From NCBI GenBank assembly GCA_963674555.1, contig OY771429.1:186001-250000 (forward strand): DNA of 64,000 nucleotides, read 5' to 3'. This document shows, piece after piece, positions 1-8,332 of the stretch. The DNA comes from JBGMEA01 sp963674555 (GTDB lineage: Bacteria; Bacillota; Clostridia; Eubacteriales; Anaerofustaceae). Every line of letters begins with the position of its first letter. Position 1 is the first letter of the stretch. The notes below the pieces were generated by a model, which was not told the DNA's origin, did no database searches, and saw only the letters and a program-made list of their open reading frames with translations. A program made the translations under genes and the position numbers.

Positions 1-1
1 G

Positions 2-514
2 ATGTCATTGGATGTCGGTGCGATCGCTAAAGGGTTTGCTACAGAGATCATTGCAGAAGAAATTCAAAGTCAAGGTTTTTCATCCGGTATCATAAGCGTG
101 GGTGGAAATGTTAAAATTATCGGTAAACCCATGATCGATGAACAGGAATATTGGCATGTTGGCATCCAAGATCCGGATGACTATTCCGGCATCTATGCAA
201 CGATAGATCTCAATGATACATCTTTGGTCACAAGCGGAGATTATGAGCGATACTATATCATAGACGGGATACGGTATTCTCATATTATCGATAAACAAAC
301 ATTAATGCCGGCAACTTATTATCGATCAGTAACGATCATAACAGACAACTCCGCAATGGCAGATGTACTGTCCACCGCACTATTTACAATGTCTTATGAT
401 GACGGTTTAACGCTGATATCTTCATTGGATGATGTAGAGTGTTTTTGGATAAATGCAGACAATACGACAAAAAACACAGATGGTTTAGATAATCTGATTC
501 AGTTAAGTCAATGA
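2..514 (+). CDS. apbE: FAD:protein FMN transferase (ApbE family), C-terminal part
   Basis: This is the C-terminal ~170 residues of an ApbE-type flavin transferase; the 5' part is cut off by the window edge, so the first ATG seen here is internal. ApbE covalently attaches FMN from FAD to Thr/Ser residues of exported or membrane flavoproteins such as RnfG/NqrC. Visible family motifs, in order, are DVGAIAKGFATE near the start, a GGN loop, TSGDYERYY, then SHIIDKQT and finally MADVLSTALF, the region that binds divalent metal in known structures. The usual family length is 300-350 residues, so about half is missing. A strong terminator follows. The family call is firm; the target flavoprotein is unknown. 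Confidence 0.92.
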   Translation: MSLDVGAIAKGFATEIIAEEIQSQGFSSGIISVGGNVKIIGKPMIDEQEYWHVGIQDPDDYSGIYATIDLNDTSLVTSGDYERYYIIDGIRYSHIIDKQTLMPATYYRSVTIITDNSAMADVLSTALFTMSYDDGLTLISSLDDVECFWINADNTTKNTDGLDNLIQLSQ

Positions 515-571
515 TGTATTCATTGTAAGTATAACGCAATAGTTTTAAACCACTATATCTAACAATCCTCC

Positions 572-610
572 GAGCAAATGAGTAAAAAAGGTTACTTCAT
601 TTGCTCTTTT
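572..610 (+). terminator. Intrinsic terminator after apbE
   Basis: A GAGCAAATGA arm pairs with TCATTTGCTC across a short loop, and a TTTT tract follows. It ends the apbE transcript and separates it from the ACT/UPF0210 cluster. Confidence 0.85.
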
Positions 611-681
611 GTGATATGATTGTTTAATAAGTTTACACAGCGAAAAATCGTACAGATATATTTATTTATTGGGAGGCTATT

Positions 682-945
682 TTGAAAGCAGTAATAACAG
701 TGATCGGGATCGACAAAACGGGCATTATCTATAAAGTATCAAAGATTTTATACGAATTAAATGTCAATATAGATGACATAAGTCAGACCGTTATGCAAGA
801 ATATTTTACGATGTTAATGCTAGTCAGCACACCCGAGAATTTTCACATATCAAAATTAGTTGAAGCTCTCGATCCTTTGAAACAGGAAGGTTTATCTATA
901 CAGGTACAAAAAACTGACATTTTTGATGCGATGCATAAAATATAA
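682..945 (+). CDS. ACT-domain protein, UPF0237 family
   Basis: An 87-residue protein that is essentially one ACT domain (beta-alpha-beta-beta-alpha-beta), beginning KAVITVIGIDKTGIIYKVS. ACT domains are small-molecule, often amino-acid, sensors. The start is a TTG at 682, chosen because GGGAGG lies 5 nt upstream and no ATG gives the full first strand. It ends 11 bp before the UPF0210 gene, whose SD lies right at its stop, so the two are co-translated. In other Firmicutes this ACT protein is also typically found beside UPF0210, so it may regulate that partner. The ligand is unknown. Confidence 0.9.
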   Translation: MKAVITVIGIDKTGIIYKVSKILYELNVNIDDISQTVMQEYFTMLMLVSTPENFHISKLVEALDPLKQEGLSIQVQKTDIFDAMHKI

Positions 946-956
946 GGAGTCCCAAT

Positions 957-2312
957 ATGGTTATTTACAAAGATGTACTTGAAACGATCCAAATGCTTGA
1001 AAAAGAAAAACTTGATATACGTACCATAACGATGGGTATTTCACTATTAGATTGTTTCACGCAAGATAATAAGCTTACTGCAACAAATATATATGATAAA
1101 ATTACAAAACTAGCTGAAAAGTTGGTGAAAACAGGTGAAGATATCGCAAGTGAATACGGTATACCGATCATCAATAAGCGAATATCTGTTACGCCTATTG
1201 CGTTAGCTGCTTGTAAAAGTGAAGAAGAATTTATTGAGCTCGCCATTACACTTGACAAAGCTGCGGCTGAGGTAGGTGTAAATTTCTTGGGTGGTTACTC
1301 GGCATTGCTTCAGAAAGGTATTACAGATAGAGAAAAACTTTTTTTAAACTCGATTCCGCTTGCGTTAAAAAACACACAAAGAGTTTGCAGCAGTATTAAT
1401 GTTGCCAGCACGAAATCCGGAATCAATTTGGATGCAATAAAAATCATGGGTAAGATCATCAAACAAACAGCCTATGAAACAAAAGACGACAGTTCAATTG
1501 GATGTGCGAAATTAGTCGTATTCGCTAATGCTGTAGAAGATAATCCTTTTATGGCCGGAGCTTTCCATGGAGTAGGGGAAGGTGAGGCAGTTATTAATGT
1601 TGGTGTCAGTGGTCCGGGAACGGTTAAATCTGCAATTGAAAAATTTAAAGACCAACCTATCGATAATATATGTGAGGCAATCAAGAAAACTGCGTTTAAA
1701 ATAACACGTGCAGGGCAATTGGTTGGCAACGAGGCATCTAAACGATTAAATGTGCCTTTCGGCATATTGGACCTCTCTTTGGCTCCAACACCTGAAGTAG
1801 GAGACAGCGTGGCAGACATCCTGGAAGAAATGGGATTGGAACGTTGCGGTACACATGGAACTACGGCTGCATTGGCTTTGCTTACCGATGCTGTAAAAAA
1901 AGGCGGCATTATGGCATCCTCACACGTCGGAGGTCTTAGCGGAGCATTTATTCCAGTAAGTGAAGATGCTGGAATGATTGATGCTGTCAATTGCGGTGCG
2001 TTAACTTTCGATAAATTGGAAGCAATGACCAGTGTTTGTTCTGTAGGATTAGATATGATCGCAATCCCGGGAGATACACCGGATTCAACAATCAGTGCAA
2101 TTATTGCGGATGAAGCATCAATAGGTGTGATCAATAATAAAACAACTGCTGTCCGCGTCATACCGGTATATGGAAAAAACGTTGGAGATACCGTTGAATT
2201 TGGTGGGTTGTTAGGTATGGCTCCAATAATTGAACTTCATCATTTTTCAAGTGATAACTTTATTAATCGGGGAGGACGTATTCCTGCCCCGGTACATTCA
2301 TTTAAAAATTAA
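957..2312 (+). CDS. UPF0210 / DUF711 (PFL) family protein
   Basis: A 451-residue protein covering the full length of the UPF0210 (DUF711) family, formerly annotated as PFL-like. Conserved stretches include VGVSGPGTVKSAIEK, FGILDLSLAPTPEVGDSVADI and CGTHGTTAALALLTDAVKK. The glycine-rich fold is distantly related to glycyl-radical enzymes, but I see no C-terminal glycyl-radical motif. The biochemical function is not established. The start has AAGGAG with 7-nt spacing. It sits between the ACT sensor and an amino-acid racemase-like gene, which suggests a role in amino-acid metabolism (inference only). Confidence 0.92.
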   Translation: MVIYKDVLETIQMLEKEKLDIRTITMGISLLDCFTQDNKLTATNIYDKITKLAEKLVKTGEDIASEYGIPIINKRISVTPIALAACKSEEEFIELAITLDKAAAEVGVNFLGGYSALLQKGITDREKLFLNSIPLALKNTQRVCSSINVASTKSGINLDAIKIMGKIIKQTAYETKDDSSIGCAKLVVFANAVEDNPFMAGAFHGVGEGEAVINVGVSGPGTVKSAIEKFKDQPIDNICEAIKKTAFKITRAGQLVGNEASKRLNVPFGILDLSLAPTPEVGDSVADILEEMGLERCGTHGTTAALALLTDAVKKGGIMASSHVGGLSGAFIPVSEDAGMIDAVNCGALTFDKLEAMTSVCSVGLDMIAIPGDTPDSTISAIIADEASIGVINNKTTAVRVIPVYGKNVGDTVEFGGLLGMAPIIELHHFSSDNFINRGGRIPAPVHSFKN

Positions 2313-2325
2313 GGTTGTATGATAT

Positions 2326-3396
2326 ATGCGTGCAAAAATATCAATAAATTTAAATAAGATCTATCAAAATGCTATTACCGTACAAGAAAATTGTAAACTG
2401 TTCGGCGTTGATGTTGCGGGTGTAACAAAAATGCACGGAGCTTCGATTGAGATATGCAACACATTGCTTGAATCGGGTATAAAAATAATAGCTGATTCAA
2501 GAATTGAGAATTTAGCTAAAATTCAAAACCTGGATTGTGAAAAATGGTTGATGAGATTACCTTCTATCAGTCAATGCGCAGATGTTGTAAAATTAACCGA
2601 TGTATCCTTCAATAGCGAAATTAATACAATAATTTGTCTCAATAATTACGCAAAGCAACAAAATAAGATACATAATGTAATATTAATGTTTGATTTAGGA
2701 GATTTACGTGAAGGGTATTTTAATATAGATGACCTGTATGGGGCAATAAACACAATCCTTAGATTGTCAAATATCCGCATAGCCGGAATCGGAACAAATC
2801 TATCATGTTACGGTGGTGTCATGCCAACCGAAGAGAATTTATTACAACTGGCTATGATCGCTAACCAAACAATGGATGAATTTAATATTGAATATAAGTA
2901 TATTTCAGGTGGTAATAGCACAAGTTACAGCTTAATACGCAATCAGACTTTCCCTAAAAGTGAAGGTATTAATAATCTACGGATAGGGGATACGATCTAT
3001 CTGGGTCGTGATATGATCGAGAGACAGTTTATACCCGGTATGCACCATGATAGTTTTATGCTACAGTGTGAAATTATTGAAGTTAAAGAAAAACCTTCGA
3101 TACCGATTGGTGTTAGAGGATATGCGGCATTGAATACAAAGCCTGAATTTATTGACAGAGGAACTAGGAAACGCGCAATATGTTCAGTGGGAAAACAGGA
3201 TATTGACTTAGATCTCATACCTACTGATCCGAACATCAAAATCCTCGGTGCCAGTAGCGATCATCTCTTGCTTGACATACATGACAGCGAATATTACTAT
3301 AAACCGGGAGATATGATAACATTTTCAATGTTATATACAGCAATCATGCGTGGTTTCACAAGCAAATATGTCGATAAGGAGTTTATATATGATTGA
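2326..3396 (+). CDS. PLP-dependent amino-acid racemase, alanine/ornithine racemase family
   Basis: A 356-residue fold-type III PLP enzyme. An N-terminal alanine-racemase barrel starts RAKISINLNKIYQNA and carries the candidate PLP lysine in VAGVTKMHG (about residue 35). A HISGGNST-like loop is seen as YISGGNSTSYSL, followed by LRIGDTIYLGRD. This architecture matches the COG3457 group that includes ornithine racemase, rather than the classical cell-wall Alr. The SD is weak (AAGG, 11 nt upstream). The cysteine desulfurase gene begins 8 bp before its stop, so the two are translationally coupled. The substrate cannot be read from sequence. Confidence 0.82.
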   Translation: MRAKISINLNKIYQNAITVQENCKLFGVDVAGVTKMHGASIEICNTLLESGIKIIADSRIENLAKIQNLDCEKWLMRLPSISQCADVVKLTDVSFNSEINTIICLNNYAKQQNKIHNVILMFDLGDLREGYFNIDDLYGAINTILRLSNIRIAGIGTNLSCYGGVMPTEENLLQLAMIANQTMDEFNIEYKYISGGNSTSYSLIRNQTFPKSEGINNLRIGDTIYLGRDMIERQFIPGMHHDSFMLQCEIIEVKEKPSIPIGVRGYAALNTKPEFIDRGTRKRAICSVGKQDIDLDLIPTDPNIKILGASSDHLLLDIHDSEYYYKPGDMITFSMLYTAIMRGFTSKYVDKEFIYD

Positions 3397-4549
3397 AGAA
3401 GCATATTTCGATAATGCTGCTTCGACAAAGCCATACAAAGAAACCGCTGATTATATGAATGAATACATGTTGTCGCATTATGCGAATCCATCGTCAGCGC
3501 ATAAAAAGGGTTTCGAGGCTCATGAGATTATTAAATATACGGACACTCAAATCCTAACAGCTTTTCATCTTGATGATCGAAGGATCATTTACACTTCCGG
3601 TGCAACTGAATCATCTAATTTAGCTATCAAAGGCACTTTAGAAAAGATCACTGATTTGTCTAACTGTAGAATTATTACTACATCTATTGAGCATCCGTGT
3701 GTAGGTGAAGTGTATAAATATTACGAAAATAAATCCGTAGATGTAAGATATATCGGTGTTGATGAATATGGGAAGATAAATGAAGAGTCTTTATATGACT
3801 CCATAACATCAAACACAAAACTTATTAGTATAATTTGGGTCAATAATGAGTTAGGCATTGTTCAAGATATATCAAGGATAATGCGTCGGATAAAACAAAT
3901 AAATCCACATGCACTTATCCATATTGATGCGGTACAAGGATTCACAAAAGTGTTTGCAGATCTTTCTCTCGCAGATATGATAAGTGTTAGTGCTCATAAA
4001 ATACACGGTCCAAAAGGGATCGGTGCTTTGATTCTAAAAAAAAATATCATGCTGCAACCGCAAAATTTAGGTGGGGGGCAGCAAAACAACTTCAGAAGCG
4101 GAACTATACCCGCACCTTTGATCGCTGGGTTTGGAAAATCATGTGAAATTCATTATCAAAAATCACTTACTGACGATATAAGAACTATCCAAAACTATTT
4201 ATACACAGAGCTCTCGAATAAATTTGGCAGTTCGATTTTTAATACGAAACTAACTGAAAATGAATATGCACCCCATATTCTGAATCTGTCTTTTTCCGGT
4301 TTAAAAGGGGAGGTTATAGTTCATATGCTAGAAGAAAAAGGAATCTATATCTCTATGTCTTCAGCATGTTCCTCTCACAATAAAACAAAAAAAACATCTT
4401 TGTCATCCATAGGATTAAATCAACAAAGGATAGATGGTACGATACGCATAAGTATCAGTGAGTTCACTACAATAGAGGAATGTAAATACTTGATCAAAGA
4501 ATTATCAAATACAATAGAAAGACTAAAAAATTTATATAAAGGCAATTGA
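3389..4549 (+). CDS. Cysteine desulfurase (NifS/IscS-like)
   Basis: A 386-residue class V aminotransferase-fold enzyme that removes sulfur from cysteine as a persulfide. The PLP lysine is K204 in SAHKIHGPKG. The catalytic cysteine is C327 in SSACSSHNKTKK, on a long mobile loop as in group I enzymes. The N-terminus EAYFDNAASTKP is typical. The start at 3389 is preferred over an upstream in-frame ATG because AAGGAG lies just before it. thiI follows immediately, so this is most likely the dedicated sulfur donor for ThiI (as NifZ is in Bacillus) rather than the general Fe-S cluster enzyme. Confidence 0.93.
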   Translation: MIEEAYFDNAASTKPYKETADYMNEYMLSHYANPSSAHKKGFEAHEIIKYTDTQILTAFHLDDRRIIYTSGATESSNLAIKGTLEKITDLSNCRIITTSIEHPCVGEVYKYYENKSVDVRYIGVDEYGKINEESLYDSITSNTKLISIIWVNNELGIVQDISRIMRRIKQINPHALIHIDAVQGFTKVFADLSLADMISVSAHKIHGPKGIGALILKKNIMLQPQNLGGGQQNNFRSGTIPAPLIAGFGKSCEIHYQKSLTDDIRTIQNYLYTELSNKFGSSIFNTKLTENEYAPHILNLSFSGLKGEVIVHMLEEKGIYISMSSACSSHNKTKKTSLSSIGLNQQRIDGTIRISISEFTTIEECKYLIKELSNTIERLKNLYKGN

Positions 4550-4551
4550 AT

Positions 4552-5706
4552 ATGCACAAATTGATTTTAGTTAAATACGGCGAGATAAGCTTAAAGAAAA
4601 ATAACAGAAACTATTTTTTTAACGCTTTGATACGTAACATAAAAAATGCTCTACATAATATAGATAATGTTAAATGCAATCAGATCCAAGGGCGTATTAC
4701 AATCGAAAATATTCCTGAAGATATGGAAGATATTGCGATCAATAAACTAAAAAAAGTATTCGGTATTACATCTTTAACCCGTGCTTTTGTACTTGAACCG
4801 GATATTGAGCAAATAAAAAATACTGCATTGGATATCATGCAAAACAAGAGGAATAGCACATTTAAGGTCAGCAGTAAAAGAAGTGATAAAACATTTCCTC
4901 TGGAATCTCCTGAAATTTCAAAAATAATCGGTGCTCATATATTGGTAAATACCGATACACTTACCGTAAATGTACATGAGCCTGACATCCACTTATACGT
5001 AGAGATAAGGGATAAAGCTTATCTCTACTATGAGAATATCCCCGGAGAAGCCGGTTTACCGGTAGGCGTGAGCGGAAAAGGCGGGCTGTTATTATCCGGA
5101 GGTATTGACAGTCCCGTTGCGGGTTTTATGATGGCACGCAGAGGTATGAAAATTGATGCGATCCATTTTCATTCGTACCCATTCACAAGCTTAGAGGCAA
5201 AACAAAAAGTATTCGATATAGCAAAAAAATTGGTAGATTTTAACCAAGGTATTTGCATTTATAATATTTCATTGACCAAAATACAGGAAGAGATCTTAAA
5301 GAAATGCGATCCAACATACATTACTGTCATTTTAAGAAGATTCATGTTAAGATGCGCAGAAATAATTGCTGAACGGTATCAATTGCAAGCACTGATAACA
5401 GGGGAGAGTTTAGGGCAAGTCGCTTCACAAACGATCGAAAGTATCACTTGTACGAACGCCGTAGTGGCGCTACCTATTTTCAGACCTCTGATCGGAATCG
5501 ACAAAAACGATATTATTAAAACAGCAAAACATATTGAAACATACGATATCTCGATCTTACCTTATGAAGACTGTTGCACACTGTTTGTTCCCAAACATCC
5601 TCAGACAAAACCAACAATTGAAAACGTGCAAGCAGAAGAACGTAAATTAGATATTGCTCTGTTGACAGAACAAGCAATCGAGACATTGGAAATAATAAAA
5701 TACTAA
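4552..5706 (+). CDS. thiI: tRNA 4-thiouridine synthase ThiI
   Basis: A 384-residue ThiI: an N-terminal ferredoxin-like plus THUMP region for tRNA binding, then a PP-loop adenylation domain with LLSGGIDSPVAG at about residues 180-191. It adenylates U8 of tRNA and accepts sulfur from the neighbouring cysteine desulfurase. A CC pair (C341-C342) in EDCCTLFVPKHPQTKP is the conserved C-terminal cysteine motif. There is no rhodanese domain, as usual outside enterobacteria. The ATG at 4552 is preferred over the TTG at 4546 because AAAGG is 9 nt upstream of the ATG. Confidence 0.95.
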   Translation: MHKLILVKYGEISLKKNNRNYFFNALIRNIKNALHNIDNVKCNQIQGRITIENIPEDMEDIAINKLKKVFGITSLTRAFVLEPDIEQIKNTALDIMQNKRNSTFKVSSKRSDKTFPLESPEISKIIGAHILVNTDTLTVNVHEPDIHLYVEIRDKAYLYYENIPGEAGLPVGVSGKGGLLLSGGIDSPVAGFMMARRGMKIDAIHFHSYPFTSLEAKQKVFDIAKKLVDFNQGICIYNISLTKIQEEILKKCDPTYITVILRRFMLRCAEIIAERYQLQALITGESLGQVASQTIESITCTNAVVALPIFRPLIGIDKNDIIKTAKHIETYDISILPYEDCCTLFVPKHPQTKPTIENVQAEERKLDIALLTEQAIETLEIIKY

Positions 5707-5720
5707 ACTAAGGAGTCTAA

Positions 5721-7310
5721 ATGAAAATATCATTTTACGGAGCGGCTGAAACAGTTACAGGTTCTTGCTTTTTGTTAGAAGGAGCAGATACGAAAATTTT
5801 GATTGATTGTGGGATGTTTCAAGGCTCTTCAGAATTAAGTCAGTTAAATAGCGAAGCCTTTTCATTCGATACGACCTCGATTCCTCATATGATTTTAACA
5901 CATGCTCATATCGATCATAGCGGAAGAATCCCAAAACTCGTAAAAGATGGCTTTAAAGGAAAAATATATACAACGAGAGCCACAAAAGATCTATGCACGA
6001 TCATGCTTGAAGACAGCGCTCACATACAGGAAATGGAAGCTGAATATGATTCACGTAAAAACAGAAGAAAAGGATTAGAGGACGTCGAACCGTTATATAC
6101 AATTGAAGATGCTGTCAATGCAATGCAGTTCTTTGAACCGGTTGAATACGACCAAATTATTCAGCTTACGGATAACGTTAAATTCCGTTTGAATGATGCA
6201 GGACATATGTTAGGTAGCAGCATTATAGAAATTTGGTTTACGGAGAATGGAACAGAAGAAAAAATCATCTTTTCCGGAGATTTAGGTAATCATGATAAAC
6301 CTTTACTTAAAGATCCCACTTATCTTGATGAAGCCGATTATGTGATAATGGAATCCACATATGGAAACAGAAATCATAAAGAAAAAAATGAATTTTCGGA
6401 TACTCTGTTAGAAGTAATTTTAGATACATTATCTAAGGATGGAACAGTTGTTATACCGTCTTTTGCCGTTGGGAGAACACAAGAAATCCTTTACGAAATA
6501 GATCAATATAAAGAAAACCATATGCTTGGTAAATATAACGATGTAAAAGTTATCCTAGACAGTCCGCTCGCGATTAAGGCTACTGAAATATTTAAAAAAT
6601 ACTTTTATATATTAGACGATGAAACAAAAGCTATTTTAAAAAGCGGAGACAATCCACTGGTCTTCGATAATTTGCAATATACGCTTACAACAGAAGAGTC
6701 CAAAGCAATCAATACAAACGATGATCCTAAAATCATAATATCAGCTAGTGGAATGGCCGATGCGGGTCGTGTAAGGCATCACATCAAACACAATATCTAT
6801 AAAAAGAATTGCGCTGTAATATTTGTAGGATATCAAGCTGAAGGTAGCTTAGGCAGATTGTTGTTAAATGGCGAAAAAAGTATAAAATTATTCGGAGAAC
6901 GTTTTGCGGTAAACGCACGCATCGAAGCAATCGATTACTATTCGGGACATGCGGATCATGATGGATTACTTAAATGGATGGGACATTTTAAAACAAAACC
7001 AAGAAAAGTCTTTCTGGTTCACGGTGAAGAGGAAAGCATAAAAGACCTACAGACTGATATGCGTAATCTAGGTTATGATGTCGATATCGCTAAATATAAA
7101 GCGTCATTCGATTTAAATTCGATTGCCTTAAATGTAGAAGCCGGAATAAACATCCCTCAAAAAGAAAATACTATTGTTACATTGACTTCTATGACTGAAG
7201 AGATTTTAAAAACATTAAAAGACAAAGAAAAAAATATGCAGATCGATGAAACTGATAAGATTAAATTATTTTTGGAATGTATCAGTGATATTTTAGATAT
7301 ACCGCAATAA
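5721..7310 (+). CDS. MBL-fold / beta-CASP RNA metallohydrolase
   Basis: A 529-residue protein with an N-terminal metallo-beta-lactamase domain (HAHIDHSGR at residues 61-69 binds zinc; GHMLGSS is a later metal motif), a beta-CASP insert (VPSFAVGRTQEILYE) and the RNA-specificity segment near the C-terminus (YSGHADHDGLL, then VHGEEES). The family processes or degrades RNA, as in CPSF73 and archaeal or bacterial RNases of this class. It is distinct from RNase J. AAGGAG gives a firm start 14 bp after thiI, so it is probably in the same operon. An extra ~60-residue C-terminal tail is acidic and charged. Confidence 0.9.
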   Translation: MKISFYGAAETVTGSCFLLEGADTKILIDCGMFQGSSELSQLNSEAFSFDTTSIPHMILTHAHIDHSGRIPKLVKDGFKGKIYTTRATKDLCTIMLEDSAHIQEMEAEYDSRKNRRKGLEDVEPLYTIEDAVNAMQFFEPVEYDQIIQLTDNVKFRLNDAGHMLGSSIIEIWFTENGTEEKIIFSGDLGNHDKPLLKDPTYLDEADYVIMESTYGNRNHKEKNEFSDTLLEVILDTLSKDGTVVIPSFAVGRTQEILYEIDQYKENHMLGKYNDVKVILDSPLAIKATEIFKKYFYILDDETKAILKSGDNPLVFDNLQYTLTTEESKAINTNDDPKIIISASGMADAGRVRHHIKHNIYKKNCAVIFVGYQAEGSLGRLLLNGEKSIKLFGERFAVNARIEAIDYYSGHADHDGLLKWMGHFKTKPRKVFLVHGEEESIKDLQTDMRNLGYDVDIAKYKASFDLNSIALNVEAGINIPQKENTIVTLTSMTEEILKTLKDKEKNMQIDETDKIKLFLECISDILDIPQ

Positions 7311-7340
7311 TATTGCACTAAATATATATTTAGTGCAATA
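7311..7340. repeat. Perfect 30-bp AT-rich palindrome
   Basis: The 30 bases directly after the beta-CASP stop codon are identical to their own reverse complement: TATTGCACTAAAT, then ATAT, then the mirror arm. There is no T-tract on either side, so a normal intrinsic terminator is unlikely. It lies 15 bp before the degenerate recombinase gene. It could be an RNA-processing hairpin, an operator or a recombination/binding site. Confidence 0.8.
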
Positions 7341-7355
7341 TAAATAGGATTTGAA

Positions 7356-8264
7356 ATGTTAACTATTAAATTGTTTTTAGAATCAATTCATGAAACTAAA
7401 TCACCGGATACCGTTTCAGGGTACCAATACGATTTAATCCATTTTGAACGTTTCTTAAAAGAAAGAATAAACCTAGAAAAAGATTACGATTTAGATGATC
7501 TAATAATAGAGCAAGATTTATTTAAAAAGTTAAATCAAGCAGATATTATTGCATATTTAAGATATTTAGATGCTATAAAGAATAAAAAAAGTACTATCAA
7601 TAGAAAGATTTCAGCTTTAAAAAAATACTTTCTGTTTTTGTACGAAAATCACATTATTGAAAATGATATAACTAGTCAATTAAAAACTTACAAACTTACA
7701 AAAAATAAATCCAATTTCTTATCAATAGATCAATGCAATACTTTGCTCAATAATATTAGTGGTAGAAATACTACACGCGATCAACTTATCATATTACTGT
7801 TTTTAATATGTGGATTAACCGTGTATGAATTAATATCTATCAAAAAATGTTCTATACATACCGATTACATATTAATTAATGAAGGTACTGAAAATTTTAG
7901 AAAAAGCTATATTAATGACGCTCTCAGATCGATTTTAAGCGTTTTTTTTAGAGATAAACGTGATAATACATCTAAATACCTTTTTAGTGTAAAGGATGGG
8001 GGACATATAAGCAAACGTACAGTGCAGCATATAATAAAAGTACATTTGACAAATAATGATTTCTATCAAGAAGGCAAAACAACTGAATTGCTGAAAAATA
8101 CTTGTTTTTCACTATTATCAAAATATTGCGGACTGGATTTTATTGAAATCAAAAAATATTTAGGATATAAAAATTATAATGATAAGAATGTAATTTATCA
8201 AAAATCACATGATAGGGTAAATTCGACAGTACTAAATAAAATACCAATTGCTTTTAAAAAATAA
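7356..8264 (+). CDS. Degenerate tyrosine-recombinase-like protein, probably catalytically inactive
   Basis: A 302-residue protein with the Xer/phage-integrase layout: a SAM-like core-binding domain (residues 1-105, INRKISALKKYF) and a catalytic-fold domain (about 130-290). The active site is eroded. Arg I of the usual GxRxSE box is Thr (T155 in CGLTVYE). The HxxR box reads ELLK (E244 and K247). The third-box His is Tyr (Y271 in YLGYKN). Only the candidate nucleophile Y281 remains. Despite this the frame is intact and uninterrupted, which argues for a retained DNA-binding or partner role rather than decay. An active relative lies 69 bp downstream. The start is weakly supported (AGGA SD). Confidence 0.8.
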   Translation: MLTIKLFLESIHETKSPDTVSGYQYDLIHFERFLKERINLEKDYDLDDLIIEQDLFKKLNQADIIAYLRYLDAIKNKKSTINRKISALKKYFLFLYENHIIENDITSQLKTYKLTKNKSNFLSIDQCNTLLNNISGRNTTRDQLIILLFLICGLTVYELISIKKCSIHTDYILINEGTENFRKSYINDALRSILSVFFRDKRDNTSKYLFSVKDGGHISKRTVQHIIKVHLTNNDFYQEGKTTELLKNTCFSLLSKYCGLDFIEIKKYLGYKNYNDKNVIYQKSHDRVNSTVLNKIPIAFKK

Positions 8265-8332
8265 CATAGTATGTTATAATTAAATATAAAACTTTCCGTT
8301 AAAGACAACTTTAATGTAATATAGGTGGAAAA

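Noticed and set aside
1472..2161. 229-codon open frame on the - strand inside UPF0210
   Set aside because: It is antisense to a clearly conserved gene, with low-complexity Ala/Ser/Ile composition and no SD.
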